Part shown: piece by piece, positions 44,680-52,680 of the stretch | Numbering within the stretch: position 1 is the stretch's first letter | Layout: the number at the start of each line of letters is the position of its first letter | Source of the DNA: Actinomycetota bacterium | GTDB lineage: Bacteria > Actinomycetota > Acidimicrobiia > Acidimicrobiales > JAJPHE01 | Assembly (NCBI GenBank): GCA_021325435.1 | Contig: JAJPHE010000126.1 | Span: forward strand, 1 to 64,000 | Direction of reading: 5' to 3' | DNA length: 64,000 bases | The notes under the pieces: generated by a model | Databases searched by the model: none | Told to the model about the DNA's origin: nothing | Seen by the model: only the letters and a program-made list of their open reading frames with translations | Translations under genes and position numbers: made by a program

Positions 44680-45687
44680 TCAGGCCGAAGGCCGGGCGGC
44701 GGCGGCGGGGGTGGTGGTGGGGGACACCGCCTGGCGGATGCGGCCGACCAGGTCGGCGCCGACCATGTCGCGGGCGACGCCCAGGGCGTTGACGATGGCC
44801 CGGGCCGAGGACGAGCCGTGGCTGATGATGCAGACGCCGTCGACCCCGAGGAGCATCGCCCCTCCCGTGGTGTCGGGGTCGAGCTGCTCGGCCAGGGGGG
44901 CCAGGGCCGGCATGAGGACCTTGGCGGCCTCCCGGGCCTCGTCGGTCGAGGTCATGGCGGCGAGGACGGCGTCGACCACCGCCCGGATGCCGCCTTCCAG
45001 GGTCTTAAGGGCGACGTTGCCGGTGAACCCGTCGGTGACGACCACGTCGACCCGGTCACTGACGATGTCGCGCCCCTCGACGTTGCCGATGAACTCCACC
45101 CCGGCGCCCCCCTCCAACAGGGCGTGGGTCTCCTTCACCACCGGGGTCCCCTTGGAGGGCTCCTCGCCTATCGACAGCAGGCCCACCCGGGGCCGGTCGA
45201 TGCCGTAGCGCTCGGCGGCGAAGGCGGAGCCCATCTGGGCGAACTGGACGAGCATGGCCGGGGTGCACTCGGCGTTGGCCCCGGCGTCGAGCAGGACGGT
45301 GGGGGTCGAACCGGGCACCGGTATGGGCGTGGCGATCGCCGGCCGGCTGACCCCGGGCAGCCGGCCCATGCGCAGCAGGGCGCTGGCCATGGCGGCCCCG
45401 GTGTTGCCTGCGCTGACCATGGCGGAGGCCCGCCCGTCGCGTACGGCCTCGGCCGCCCGGACCAACGACGAGTCCTTCTTGCGCCGCACGGCGTTGGCCG
45501 GGTCCTCGTCCATGGCCACCACCTCGGTGGCGGGCAGGACGGCCAGGCCACCGGCGTCGCCGATCCGGTCGGGGGGACCCACGAGGACCACCTCCACGCC
45601 GAGGGACTCGACGGCCTGGCGGGCGCCGGCGACGATCTCGCCGGGGGCGTGGTCGCCCCCCATGGCGTCGAGGGCGATGGGAAGCAC
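44680..45687 (-). CDS. plsX: Phosphate acyltransferase PlsX
   Basis: PlsX makes acyl-phosphate from acyl-ACP for glycerolipid synthesis. The 335-residue protein opens with PIALDAMGGDHAPGEIV and contains VSAGNTGAAMASALL, LLDAGANAEC and VVTDGFTGNVALKTLEG. It begins with GTG (45685-45687). It lies directly between rpmF and acpP, the classic rpmF-plsX order, with 6 bases to rpmF. Confidence 0.97.
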   Translation of the reverse strand: MLPIALDAMGGDHAPGEIVAGARQAVESLGVEVVLVGPPDRIGDAGGLAVLPATEVVAMDEDPANAVRRKKDSSLVRAAEAVRDGRASAMVSAGNTGAAMASALLRMGRLPGVSRPAIATPIPVPGSTPTVLLDAGANAECTPAMLVQFAQMGSAFAAERYGIDRPRVGLLSIGEEPSKGTPVVKETHALLEGGAGVEFIGNVEGRDIVSDRVDVVVTDGFTGNVALKTLEGGIRAVVDAVLAAMTSTDEAREAAKVLMPALAPLAEQLDPDTTGGAMLLGVDGVCIISHGSSSARAIVNALGVARDMVGADLVGRIRQAVSPTTTPAAAARPSA

Positions 45688-45693
45688 GGGCCG

Positions 45694-45873
45694 CTAGTCG
45701 ACGTCGAGCGCCTGCCGGCCCCCGTACCAGCCGCAGTTGGGGCACACGACGTGAGGCAGCTTGGCCTCGCGGCAGTGGGGGCAGACGCTGCGGGGCGGAG
45801 CGGACAGCCGCCAGTTCGAGGCCCGCCGGCTGCGGCTCTTGGCCTTCGATGTCTTCTTCTTGGGGACGGCCAT
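45694..45873 (-). CDS. rpmF: Large ribosomal subunit protein L32
   Basis: The 59-residue protein begins AVPKKKTSKAKSRSRRA and carries two zinc-binding pairs (CPHC and CPNC) in the C-terminal half, so it is the zinc-containing form of L32. ATG is at 45871-45873 and stop TAG at 45694-45696. It lies between the DUF177 gene and plsX, exactly as in most bacteria. Confidence 0.96.
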   Translation of the reverse strand: MAVPKKKTSKAKSRSRRASNWRLSAPPRSVCPHCREAKLPHVVCPNCGWYGGRQALDVD

Positions 45874-45879
45874 GTCGGT

Positions 45880-46395
45880 CTAGCTCCCGTGTGAGTCGGT
45901 TTGGCGCAGGGAGTCGAGGGCGGCCCAGCGGGGGTCCCCGCCCGCCGGCGGGCACTCGCACCGGACCTCGTTCAGGTCGGCTCCGCACGTCGGGCAGAGT
46001 CCCCGGCACTCCTCCCTGCAGAGGGGTGCCTGGGGCAGCTCGAGCAGTACAGCGTCGCGCGCCAGCGGCTCGAGGTCGAGCTCGTCACCGGCCAGCGGGT
46101 AGGTCTCGTCGCCGCTGCTGTGCTCCTCGTACAGCTCGCGGACCTCGGCGTGGAGGGCGCCGGTCGCCTGACCCAGGCAGCGCCGGCACTCCCCCTCCCA
46201 CTGGGCGTCGACCCGGCCGGAGACCATCACCCCGTGGGTGACCGGCTCGAGCAGGACGTTGACGTCGATCTCGGACCCGGGACGGACCCGACTGCCCGAC
46301 ACCGCCAGCCCGGCGATCTGGCCCCGTCGATGCTCGCGGCGGCTCCCCTGCCGGGCCAGGGAGGCGATCCCGACCCGGAAGTCGGTCCTGGTCAC
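45880..46395 (-). CDS. DUF177 (YceD-like) protein
   Basis: DUF177 proteins are encoded next to rpmF and have been linked to 23S rRNA accumulation. The 171-residue protein has the C-R-R-C pair in the middle (GECRRCLGQATG) and a C-terminal region with CREECRGLCPTCGADLN, consistent with metal binding. The GTG start overlaps the upstream gene's stop by 4 bases. Confidence 0.9.
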   Translation of the reverse strand: MTRTDFRVGIASLARQGSRREHRRGQIAGLAVSGSRVRPGSEIDVNVLLEPVTHGVMVSGRVDAQWEGECRRCLGQATGALHAEVRELYEEHSSGDETYPLAGDELDLEPLARDAVLLELPQAPLCREECRGLCPTCGADLNEVRCECPPAGGDPRWAALDSLRQTDSHGS

Positions 46396-46970
46396 GACCG
46401 GTCCTGGTCGAAGAACCCGCTGGCCGCCGGAGTAGTCGGCCCCGCCCCGGGCTCCACCATGCGGCCCACACCGTCGCCCCCCGCCTCGCTCGGGGGCGCC
46501 GGCGTGGCCTGGAGCCGCTCGCGCCCGGCGTGGACAGTCTTCATGGTCCGCTCGAGGACGATCTCGAAGGCGGCCAACTTCTGGTCGCAGTAGTCCTCCG
46601 CCTCGTGCCGGAGACGGGCCGCCTGCTCGCGGGACTCCTCGAGGATGCGCCGGGCGGCGTGCTCGGCCTCGCGCACGATCTCGGTGCGCTGCACCATGCG
46701 CTCGGCCCGGACCCGGGCGGCCTGCAGGATCTCGTCGGCCTCCCGCTGCACCTTGTCGAGGTACTCCTGGCGTTCGCGCAGCATCCAGCGGGCCTGGCGC
46801 AGCTCGTCGGGGAGCCGGTCGAGGGCCGCTTCGATCAGCTCGATGACCTCGTCCTTGCTGCTGATCAGAACCGAGGTCGAAAGCGGGACCGACTTCCCGT
46901 TGTTGATGACCTCCATGACCCGGCGCAGGAGCGTCTCGGAGTCGGGCTGGTCATGGCCGTCGGTGGTCAC
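46392..46970 (-). CDS. sepIVA: SepIVA-like DivIVA-family coiled-coil protein
   Basis: This 192-residue, mostly helical protein matches, by position and character, the mycobacterial SepIVA (next to the DUF177-rnc-fpg-smc genes), which acts in septation and polar membrane organisation. An N-terminal segment ends in the VLISSKDEVIELIEAALDRLP stretch, long coiled coils with EADEILQAARVRAERMV and HAARRILEESREQAARL follow, and the last 35 residues are disordered. GTG start overlaps the coaD side by 4 bases. Identity with SepIVA is inferred from synteny and coiled-coil pattern. Confidence 0.8.
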   Translation of the reverse strand: MTTDGHDQPDSETLLRRVMEVINNGKSVPLSTSVLISSKDEVIELIEAALDRLPDELRQARWMLRERQEYLDKVQREADEILQAARVRAERMVQRTEIVREAEHAARRILEESREQAARLRHEAEDYCDQKLAAFEIVLERTMKTVHAGRERLQATPAPPSEAGGDGVGRMVEPGAGPTTPAASGFFDQDRS

Positions 46971-47446
46971 TGGGACAGCTTCTTCTTGAGGCGGGCGGCG
47001 ACCGGTGACGGCACCAGGTCGGAGACGTCACCGCCGAGGCGGGCGACCTCACGTAGCAGGCGCGAAGCGATGAACGAGTAGGCGGGGCCGGTGGGCATCA
47101 GCAGCGTGTCGATCCCCGACAGGTTCTTGTTCATCTGAGCCATCTGCAGCTCGCTCTCGAAATCGGCCACCGCCCGAAGGCCCTTTACGATCGCCTCAGC
47201 TCCCTCGCGACGGGCCACCTCCACGGTCAGCCCGGTCGCCGCCACGGTGCGGACGTTTCCGAGATGGGCGACCGCTTCGTCGATCATGGCCTGGCGCTCC
47301 TCGGCGCTGAACAGGGGGGCGGACTTGCTCGGATTGGGCAGCACCCCCACGACTATCTCGTCGAACAGCCGCGCCGCCCTCTCGACGACCTCGAGGTGGC
47401 CGTTGTGGAAAGGGTCGAAGGACCCCGGGATGAGGGCGATGCGCAA
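46967..47446 (-). CDS. coaD: Phosphopantetheine adenylyltransferase
   Basis: CoaD transfers AMP to 4'-phosphopantetheine, the penultimate step of coenzyme A synthesis. From the TTG at 47444-47446 the protein has 159 residues, as usual, with ALIPGSFDPFHNGHLEVVER (HxGH motif at HNGH), the IVKGLRAVADFESELQMA stretch and the ISGTxxR-equivalent AYSFIASRLLREVA. It follows rsmD by 4 bases. The longer frame upstream is a shadow of rsmD. Confidence 0.96.
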   Translation of the reverse strand: MRIALIPGSFDPFHNGHLEVVERAARLFDEIVVGVLPNPSKSAPLFSAEERQAMIDEAVAHLGNVRTVAATGLTVEVARREGAEAIVKGLRAVADFESELQMAQMNKNLSGIDTLLMPTGPAYSFIASRLLREVARLGGDVSDLVPSPVAARLKKKLSQ

Positions 47447-47450
47447 CTGG

Positions 47451-47999
47451 CTACCTTTCGAGCGGAGAAGGGCTGTCGCCCCCTGCCGCCGCCTTGGCGA
47501 AGAGCACAACAACGGTACCGCCGTGGCGGCGCGACCTGAGAACTCTCCAGCCGTCGGGGGCGGCGACCTCGTGGTCCGATTCCACCGCCACCACCGAGGC
47601 GTCGAGTCGTCCCAGCAGTTCCGGCCATCCGGCGAAGTCGTAGGGCGGGTCGCACAAGGCGAGGTCGTAGGGCTCTCCGGCCTGCAGGAAGGAACCGGCG
47701 TCGGCTCGCACCACCCGGGCGGGCCCGACCCCGGTCGTCTCGAGGTTGGCCCGCACGACCCGCAGGGCCTCCGGGTCGCGGTCGACGAAGGTGGCCGACG
47801 CCGCACCTCTGGAGAGGGCTTCGATGCCCAGGGCGCCGGTGCCGGCGAACAGATCGAGGACCTTGGCCCCCACCACGGCGTCGAGGCTTCCGAGCATGGA
47901 GAACAGCGCCTCGCGCACCCGGTCGGAGGTGGGCCGGACGGATCGGCCAGCCGGCGTGACCAGCCGGCGGCCCTTCGCCGTGCCGGCGACGACCCTCAC
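47451..47999 (-). CDS. rsmD: 16S rRNA (guanine966-N2)-methyltransferase
   Basis: RsmD methylates G966 of 16S rRNA. The 182-residue Rossmann methyltransferase has RVVAGTAKGRRL, RPTSDRVREALF, the SAM motif DLFAGTGALGIEALSRGA and the catalytic DPPY (in LALCDPPYDF). It begins with GTG and is paired with coaD, as in nearly all bacteria. It starts the long minus-strand block; a thioesterase gene diverges 34 bases away. Confidence 0.96.
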   Translation of the reverse strand: MRVVAGTAKGRRLVTPAGRSVRPTSDRVREALFSMLGSLDAVVGAKVLDLFAGTGALGIEALSRGAASATFVDRDPEALRVVRANLETTGVGPARVVRADAGSFLQAGEPYDLALCDPPYDFAGWPELLGRLDASVVAVESDHEVAAPDGWRVLRSRRHGGTVVVLFAKAAAGGDSPSPLER

Positions 48000-48033
48000 G
48001 GAGCGACAGTACCGGGCCGCTACCGTCGGGCTC

Positions 48034-48441
48034 GTGGACGGAGGCTGCTACGCCTGTGGTGACGACAATCCCGTGGGGCTCGGCCTGACCTTCGAGGCTC
48101 GCCCCCCGGGGGTGGTGGCCACCTTCAAGCCGCGCGCCGAGCATCGGGGGGCGCCCGGATTGCTGCACGGAGGGGTGGCCGCCACTTGCCTCGACGAGAC
48201 CATGGCCGCCCTCGGCTTCCTGCTCGATGGCGTGCACACGGTCACGGCGACGCTCGAGTTGCGCTACCGGCACCCGGTTCCGCTCGACGGCGGGGCTGTC
48301 ACCATCGAGGCGTGGCGCGATCGCACCGAGTCGCGGCGGCGCCAGCGGGTGCACGGTCGGCTGCTGTTGGCCGACGGACGAGCCGCAGTGGAAGCGCGGG
48401 GCATCTTCGTTCAGGTGCCGCGACGGACGGGGGGTGGTTGA
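48034..48441 (+). CDS. Hot-dog fold thioesterase (PaaI-like)
   Basis: This 135-residue protein has the hot-dog thioesterase pattern with HGGVAATCLDETMAAL as the helix bearing the catalytic acid, and a Cys pair at the N-terminus (CYACGDDNPVGLGL) seen in many actinobacterial PaaI-like proteins. It probably hydrolyses an acyl-CoA. I chose the GTG at 48034-48036; the open frame upstream is a shadow of rsmD. It diverges from rsmD and precedes a small zinc-ribbon gene by one base, so the two are co-transcribed. Confidence 0.82.
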   Translation: MDGGCYACGDDNPVGLGLTFEARPPGVVATFKPRAEHRGAPGLLHGGVAATCLDETMAALGFLLDGVHTVTATLELRYRHPVPLDGGAVTIEAWRDRTESRRRQRVHGRLLLADGRAAVEARGIFVQVPRRTGGG

Positions 48442-48442
48442 G

Positions 48443-48619
48443 GTGACCGGGGACTGGCCCGACCCGGTGATCACCTGTGTCGAGTGCGGGGGCCAGGCTC
48501 ATCTGCTCACCCGCTTCCGTGACGACGAGCCGGCCATGCCCGGAGACCTGGCCGTCTACCGGTGCGCTGACTGCGCCGATCGGTTCGACATAGTCGTGCC
48601 CGAGCGCGACGACGATTGA
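48443..48619 (+). CDS. Small zinc-ribbon protein
   Basis: This 58-residue protein has two CxxC pairs (CVEC and CADC) 28 residues apart, consistent with one bound zinc. The rest is acidic and ends in PERDDD. It begins with GTG one base after the thioesterase stop; a GTG 9 bases earlier is also possible. It may be a partner of the thioesterase or a nucleic-acid-binding protein. The function is not known. The convergent gene ends 2 bases away. Confidence 0.65.
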   Translation: MTGDWPDPVITCVECGGQAHLLTRFRDDEPAMPGDLAVYRCADCADRFDIVVPERDDD

Positions 48620-48620
48620 C

Positions 48621-48818
48621 CTAGTCGGCCACCGTCGGGGCCCGCCGGTGCTCAACCACCGATCCCGGCGCGGCGTTGCGATCCTCCTGGCGGATGTCGG
48701 ACTCCTCCAGCACGGCGGCGGCCTGGCCCTCGGGGTCCTCACTGCCGACGTTGGCCTCCTCCGGCAGGAGGCCGGCGGCCCGGTCGCGGCGGCGTTCTCG
48801 GTCTGGTCGGTCGGCCAT
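48621..48818 (-). CDS. Small conserved-looking acidic protein
   Basis: This 65-residue protein begins with basic residues (DRPDRERRRDRAAGLLPEE) and continues with NVGSEDPEGQAAAVLEESD and a VVEHRRAPTVAD tail. It has no membrane segment or signal peptide. The mix of charged residues and strong third-position GC supports coding, and the DPEGQAAAVLEESD phrase resembles small actinobacterial proteins I have seen described as hypothetical. Function is unknown. It faces the zinc-ribbon gene tail to tail. Confidence 0.55.
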   Translation of the reverse strand: MADRPDRERRRDRAAGLLPEEANVGSEDPEGQAAAVLEESDIRQEDRNAAPGSVVEHRRAPTVAD

Positions 48819-48938
48819 GGCGCTAGTGATTCCCGCCCGGCGCTCGGCCCATCCGCCGCGGCCGATTGGACACCAGTTCCTGGGAGTAACTAGACAGTCC
48901 GCCTCCCGTCTTCCCAGGCTCGACCTGGCGCGCCCTGA

Positions 48939-49505
48939 ATGCGACGACTTCCCCCACCTGCCATCGCGCTGCTGCTCGGCGCCGCCGCGCTCGCCGTCCA
49001 GTGGACCGCCACACCGGCGTCGGCGCGGGTGCGGTCCGAGCCCCTCGTATCCCCGATCCCGGCCGTCGGCCGGGAGGCCCCCCCGGCCTGGCTCATGATC
49101 GAGTCGGTCGGGCCCTCCGACCTGGCCGCCGCCGCCGGTGACCCGTCGCTGCCGCAAACGGCACGGGCCCAGATCGCCGTGGCCGAGGCCGAGACCTACA
49201 TCGGCACCCCCTACCAGCGCGGCGGCACCACCCACGCCGGCATCGACTGCTCAGGCCTGACCATGGTGGCGTGGCGCGCCGCCGGGGTGCAGCTCGGGCG
49301 CTCGACCTGGGCCCAGCACGACGAGGCGGCGGCGGTGGCGCTGACCCAGCTGCAACCAGGTGATCTGGTCTTCTACGCCGGTCTTGCCCACGTCGCTCTG
49401 TACGTGGGCGGCGGCCAGGTGGTCGAGGCCCTCACCTACGGGGCCCGGGCCGGCGTGTATCCGATCGGCTACACGGGCGAACCGGTGGCCGCCGCCCGTC
49501 CCTGA
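48939..49505 (+). CDS. Secreted NlpC/P60 cell-wall hydrolase
   Basis: This 188-residue protein has a signal peptide (hydrophobic stretch [18 protein letters not shown], cleavage likely near ASA) and a C-terminal NlpC/P60 peptidase domain with catalytic Cys104 in GIDCSGL and His151 in [10 protein letters not shown]. It probably cuts a D-Glu-meso-DAP bond in peptidoglycan stems. Substrate specificity is inferred from the family. The linker between signal and domain is short. It diverges from the 65-residue gene with a 120-base gap. Confidence 0.9.
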   Translation: MRRLPPPAIALLLGAAALAVQWTATPASARVRSEPLVSPIPAVGREAPPAWLMIESVGPSDLAAAAGDPSLPQTARAQIAVAEAETYIGTPYQRGGTTHAGIDCSGLTMVAWRAAGVQLGRSTWAQHDEAAAVALTQLQPGDLVFYAGLAHVALYVGGGQVVEALTYGARAGVYPIGYTGEPVAAARP

Positions 49506-49526
49506 CAAAGTCGTAACTTCCCGGGC

Positions 49527-50738
49527 ATGCGCGACTGCAGGCGGGGAACGTCCGCCGGTGTGGCTCGTGGCGGCCGGCTCCTGGTGGCCGCCCTGGTCGT
49601 CGGCGTCTCGCTGGCGGCATGCGGTTCTGCCGGCTCGCCCAATGCCGGGGCGGCGACGGTGAAGATCGCCATCGAGGGGCCGATGACCGGACCGCAGTCC
49701 TCGACCGGTATCGACATGTGGCGGGGCGCGCAGCTGCTCGCCAACCGGGTCAACGCTGCTGGCGGGGTCCTCGGTCGCCGGCTGCAGCTGGTGCAAGTCG
49801 ACGACAAGGCCGACGCCGCCACGGCGGCGGCCACCGCCCGCAAGGCCGTCAGCCAGGGCGTGTCCGCCGTCATCGGCCCCTACAACTCGGCCGTGGGGCT
49901 GGCCAACCTGCCGGTCTACCTCCACGCCCACGTCATCACGATCCGTCTGACCAGCAACCAGAAGACCAACCGGATGGGTATCACCGTGCAGCCGATGGAC
50001 TATCAGGTGGCGCCCATCGAGGCGGCGGCTGTCCAGAAGAGCCCGGCCATCAAGCGGGTAGGCATCGTCTACGACACTTCGGCCTACACCTCCGGTGTGG
50101 CCGCACAGATGCGCTCGCTCCTCACCGGCGCCGGAGTTCAGGTGCCCGCCTTCGAGTCGATCCAGAGCGATCAATCCGACTTCCACGACGTGCTCACCCA
50201 ATTGAAGGCGACCAACGCCGACCTCGACTACTTCGTCGCCTACGACCCACAGGCAGAGGACCTCGTCCAGCAGGCGGCAGCAGTAGGCGTGCCCGGTGAG
50301 TGTCTCGTCGACGGGCTGGCCGCCCAGGGACCCACCTTCCTCAAGACGGTCCCTCTGGCCCTGGCGGAGAGGTGCGTGTTCAGCGGCGTGCCCACTGCCG
50401 ACCAGATGCCCGATGCCCTTCCCTACCTGAGCGCCTATCGGGCCGCTTACCATCAAGACCCGGGCACCTGGGGCGCCTTCTCCTACGACTCGCTCGGTGT
50501 GTTGGTCTCCACCGTGCAGTCAGTGCACAGCTGGGAGTGGTCCAGGGTGGAGCCGGGGCTGTTCCACGTTTCGGGCTACCGGGGCATCACCGGCACGATC
50601 AGCATCGACCCGCCCACCGGCAACCGGCTGAACCCGCCACTGGTGATGCAGGTCGTCGACCCGTCGGGCCGCTACGTCGTCCCGTCGGACTGGACCGCAA
50701 ACGGCCGGCTACCGGTCTTGCCGAAACTGTCCGGCTGA
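49527..50738 (+). CDS. Orphan branched-chain amino-acid-type ABC binding lipoprotein
   Basis: This 403-residue type-I periplasmic-binding protein (LivJ-like) carries a lipobox LAAC with the lipid-modified cysteine at 32. Two lobes follow, with KIAIEGPMTGPQSS at the start, VSAVIGPYNSAV, and YDSLGVLVSTVQSV. Such proteins bring amino acids or amides to ABC importers. No permease or ATPase gene is in the neighbourhood, so it may work with a transporter elsewhere or act as a sensor. It lies 21 bases after the NlpC/P60 gene on the same strand. Confidence 0.88.
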   Translation: MRDCRRGTSAGVARGGRLLVAALVVGVSLAACGSAGSPNAGAATVKIAIEGPMTGPQSSTGIDMWRGAQLLANRVNAAGGVLGRRLQLVQVDDKADAATAAATARKAVSQGVSAVIGPYNSAVGLANLPVYLHAHVITIRLTSNQKTNRMGITVQPMDYQVAPIEAAAVQKSPAIKRVGIVYDTSAYTSGVAAQMRSLLTGAGVQVPAFESIQSDQSDFHDVLTQLKATNADLDYFVAYDPQAEDLVQQAAAVGVPGECLVDGLAAQGPTFLKTVPLALAERCVFSGVPTADQMPDALPYLSAYRAAYHQDPGTWGAFSYDSLGVLVSTVQSVHSWEWSRVEPGLFHVSGYRGITGTISIDPPTGNRLNPPLVMQVVDPSGRYVVPSDWTANGRLPVLPKLSG

Positions 50739-50746
50739 GCTCGGGG

Positions 50747-51760
50747 TCAGCGCCCTTCGCGGTCGTGTTCAGGCGCCCTTCGCTCGTCCAGTGGCTGGCG
50801 GTCGGCCTCAGCGCTGAAGAGGGCACCGACTTCGACCTCGGGCCGGCGGGCCTCCATGGCCGCCAAGCGGGAGAAGGTGCGCCTGTCGCCGTCCGTGAGG
50901 GGGGGCTGGGTGATCGAGCGGGGCCAGAGCCGATAGCGGCGCACGACGTTGACCTCTGCCGCCAGGAGAGTGAGCTGGGCCCCGATGTAGAGCCAGGACA
51001 GAAGGCCGATCACGATGGCGAAGAAGCCGTAGGTGGGACTGGCATGGGCCAGCGAGCGCCGTACGTAGAACCCGCCGAGGCTTTGGAGGAGCTCCCAGAA
51101 CAGGGTGGCCAATCCGGCCCCCACGGCCACGTCACGCCAGCCCAGGCGCTCCGAGGTCAAAAGCACGAAGGCAGCCGTGAACACCCCGAAGTTGATCACG
51201 GTGGAGACAGCGATCGACGCGGCGGTGGCGACATGGCCATGGAGCAGGCCGGGCGCGAAGCCGGCCACGGCAGTGGCGGCCAAGGTGGCCCCGCCCAGCA
51301 CGGCAAGGATGGCCATACCGCGCAGACGCCGCAGCCAGAAGTTGGGCCAGTCCTTGTAGGGCACGTTCCAGACGGTGTGCATGGCATTGAGGGACGCCTG
51401 ACCTACCCCTTGGGCCCCGTAGATGGTCCCGGCAATCCCCACGGCCACCGCCACGGCGCTTCCTCGCAAAGGCTGGGTGGCCGAGTGCAGCTGGTTGCCG
51501 ATGATGGGCAAGTCGGCCAGGGCGGTGTTGAGAACCCGCTGCCGGTATCCGGGATGTCCGCCGAGGATGAAGCCAAGCACAGTCGCCAAGAGCAGCAGGA
51601 GGGGGAAGAGGGCGAACAGGCCGTAGTAGGCGACCACCACGGCCTTCCCCCCAGCCTGGTCGTTGCCGTACTTCTGAATGACGGCATACGGAAAGCCGAG
51701 AGCCGCATGGCGCTGCTGAAACCCGTCGAGGCGGCGCACCAACACCTCAGCCCGGTTCAT
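50747..51760 (-). CDS. YihY/BrkB-family inner membrane protein
   Basis: This 337-residue protein has six predicted membrane helices and the YihY/BrkB core (KAVVVAYYGLFALFPLLLLL, GAQGVGQASLNAMHTVWNVP, YGFFAIVIGLLSWLYIGAQLTLLAAEVN). Family members were once called RNase BN but are membrane proteins of unclear function. The last 50 residues are charged and probably cytoplasmic. It converges on the binding-protein gene. Confidence 0.9.
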   Translation of the reverse strand: MNRAEVLVRRLDGFQQRHAALGFPYAVIQKYGNDQAGGKAVVVAYYGLFALFPLLLLLATVLGFILGGHPGYRQRVLNTALADLPIIGNQLHSATQPLRGSAVAVAVGIAGTIYGAQGVGQASLNAMHTVWNVPYKDWPNFWLRRLRGMAILAVLGGATLAATAVAGFAPGLLHGHVATAASIAVSTVINFGVFTAAFVLLTSERLGWRDVAVGAGLATLFWELLQSLGGFYVRRSLAHASPTYGFFAIVIGLLSWLYIGAQLTLLAAEVNVVRRYRLWPRSITQPPLTDGDRRTFSRLAAMEARRPEVEVGALFSAEADRQPLDERRAPEHDREGR

Positions 51761-51805
51761 CGCTGAGGGTCTCCTGGAACCGGGGGGCCCGTCCGAATCG
51801 TCGTC

Positions 51806-52144
51806 CTAGGCGACGTCGCCGGTACGGGGTCTCGTCCCGAGGAATCGGATGGCCCGCTCGAGGACGTCGACCCCTCCCGCGACGTCAGCGTCGCCCCCGT
51901 CTGCCAGCAGCCTGGTTCTTCCCAGTGCCATGGCGTGGGCCATGGTCGAAGCGTCGCGTTGGGCGGCCCGGAGCAGGTCCAGGGCGACCTCGGGCGGAGA
52001 CTGTCCATTCGGAAGGGCGGCCAGCTCCACAGCGCGTTGCCACACCACCTGCGCCCGCTCCGGCGGTCGCGGGCTATGGGCGGTCGCCAGCTTGCGGCGA
52101 CGACGGTGCGTCCTGACCACCCACTTCCCAAGGTCATCCGCCAT
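51806..52144 (-). CDS. Hypothetical helical protein
   Basis: This 112-residue protein is basic at the N-terminus (VRTHRRRRKLATAHS) and then helical (RAQVVWQRAVELAALPNG, VALDLLRAAQRDASTMAHAMALGRTRLL). There is no signal peptide or membrane segment, and I do not recognise a family. Third-position GC is high, which supports coding. It lies 46 bases after the YihY gene start and 7 bases before a zinc-finger gene on the same strand. Confidence 0.55.
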   Translation of the reverse strand: MADDLGKWVVRTHRRRRKLATAHSPRPPERAQVVWQRAVELAALPNGQSPPEVALDLLRAAQRDASTMAHAMALGRTRLLADGGDADVAGGVDVLERAIRFLGTRPRTGDVA

Positions 52145-52150
52145 GATCGC

Positions 52151-52447
52151 TCACCGGGCCGACCGGACCGAGGATGGATGGCGCCTGACGGCTCCCAGCA
52201 GGGCCTCTCGACAGGGCATGCAGATCCACCACTCGGGCAAGGCGGTGGGGTGGAGGGTGGGGTCCCCCTCGAAGATCCCCCGACACCGTCCACACTGACG
52301 CGGCTGCACCTCCGCCCCCCCGGGCGGCGTCAGGTCCTGCGGCTTGACAGGCCGGTCCGCCGTTACAGCAGGACCGACGCCCTTGACATCGTTGGGCCAG
52401 TGCCGCTCGGGACTCTGGTCTGGACCGACAATCCCGGCGACAAGCAC
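52151..52447 (-). CDS. Hypothetical protein with C-terminal CxxC/CxxC zinc ribbon
   Basis: The C-terminal half holds CGRC and CMPC separated by about 21 residues (including WWICMPC), which fits one zinc ribbon. The N-terminal half is Pro/Val-rich and without recognised fold. GTG at 52447 gives 98 residues; the true start may lie further inside. The gene precedes the 112-residue helical protein and diverges from the SPFH gene across a 233-base AT-rich spacer. Function unknown. Confidence 0.5.
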   Translation of the reverse strand: MLVAGIVGPDQSPERHWPNDVKGVGPAVTADRPVKPQDLTPPGGAEVQPRQCGRCRGIFEGDPTLHPTALPEWWICMPCREALLGAVRRHPSSVRSAR

Positions 52448-52524
52448 GGCGGGCTCCTCTGGCCGCCGGACGGGGGGCGGCCAGCGGCAGCCCTCTTGGC
52501 GGTAAGTCCGAGTCTACGCCTGTA

Positions 52525-52569
52525 TTCTTAGACTAGCAATTTGCTTCTAGAATTGTTGTACCATTCTAC
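52525..52569 (+). promoter_or_regulatory. Promoter/operator of the SPFH gene with shared motif
   Basis: TTCTTA-N17-TAGAAT (52525-52530 and 52548-52553) forms a likely promoter, with a good -10. The spacer contains AGACTAGCAATTT (52530-52542), which recurs on the minus strand before the winged-helix gene (53851-53863). A 6-base inverted repeat TAGAAT-N9-ATTCTA (52548-52568) and an AGTCTA-N12-TAGACT repeat (52511-52534) overlap it. The region is far richer in AT than its surroundings. Confidence 0.6.
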
Positions 52570-52680
52570 GAGTGGCTGACCGCAGCTCGCTGACAATCAC
52601 CCTCGCGCCGTGGTGCTCACAGCCAAGCACCGCCGGGCGCGGCTCAAGCGCCGATAGACGTCGGCGAAAGGAAGGTCATC

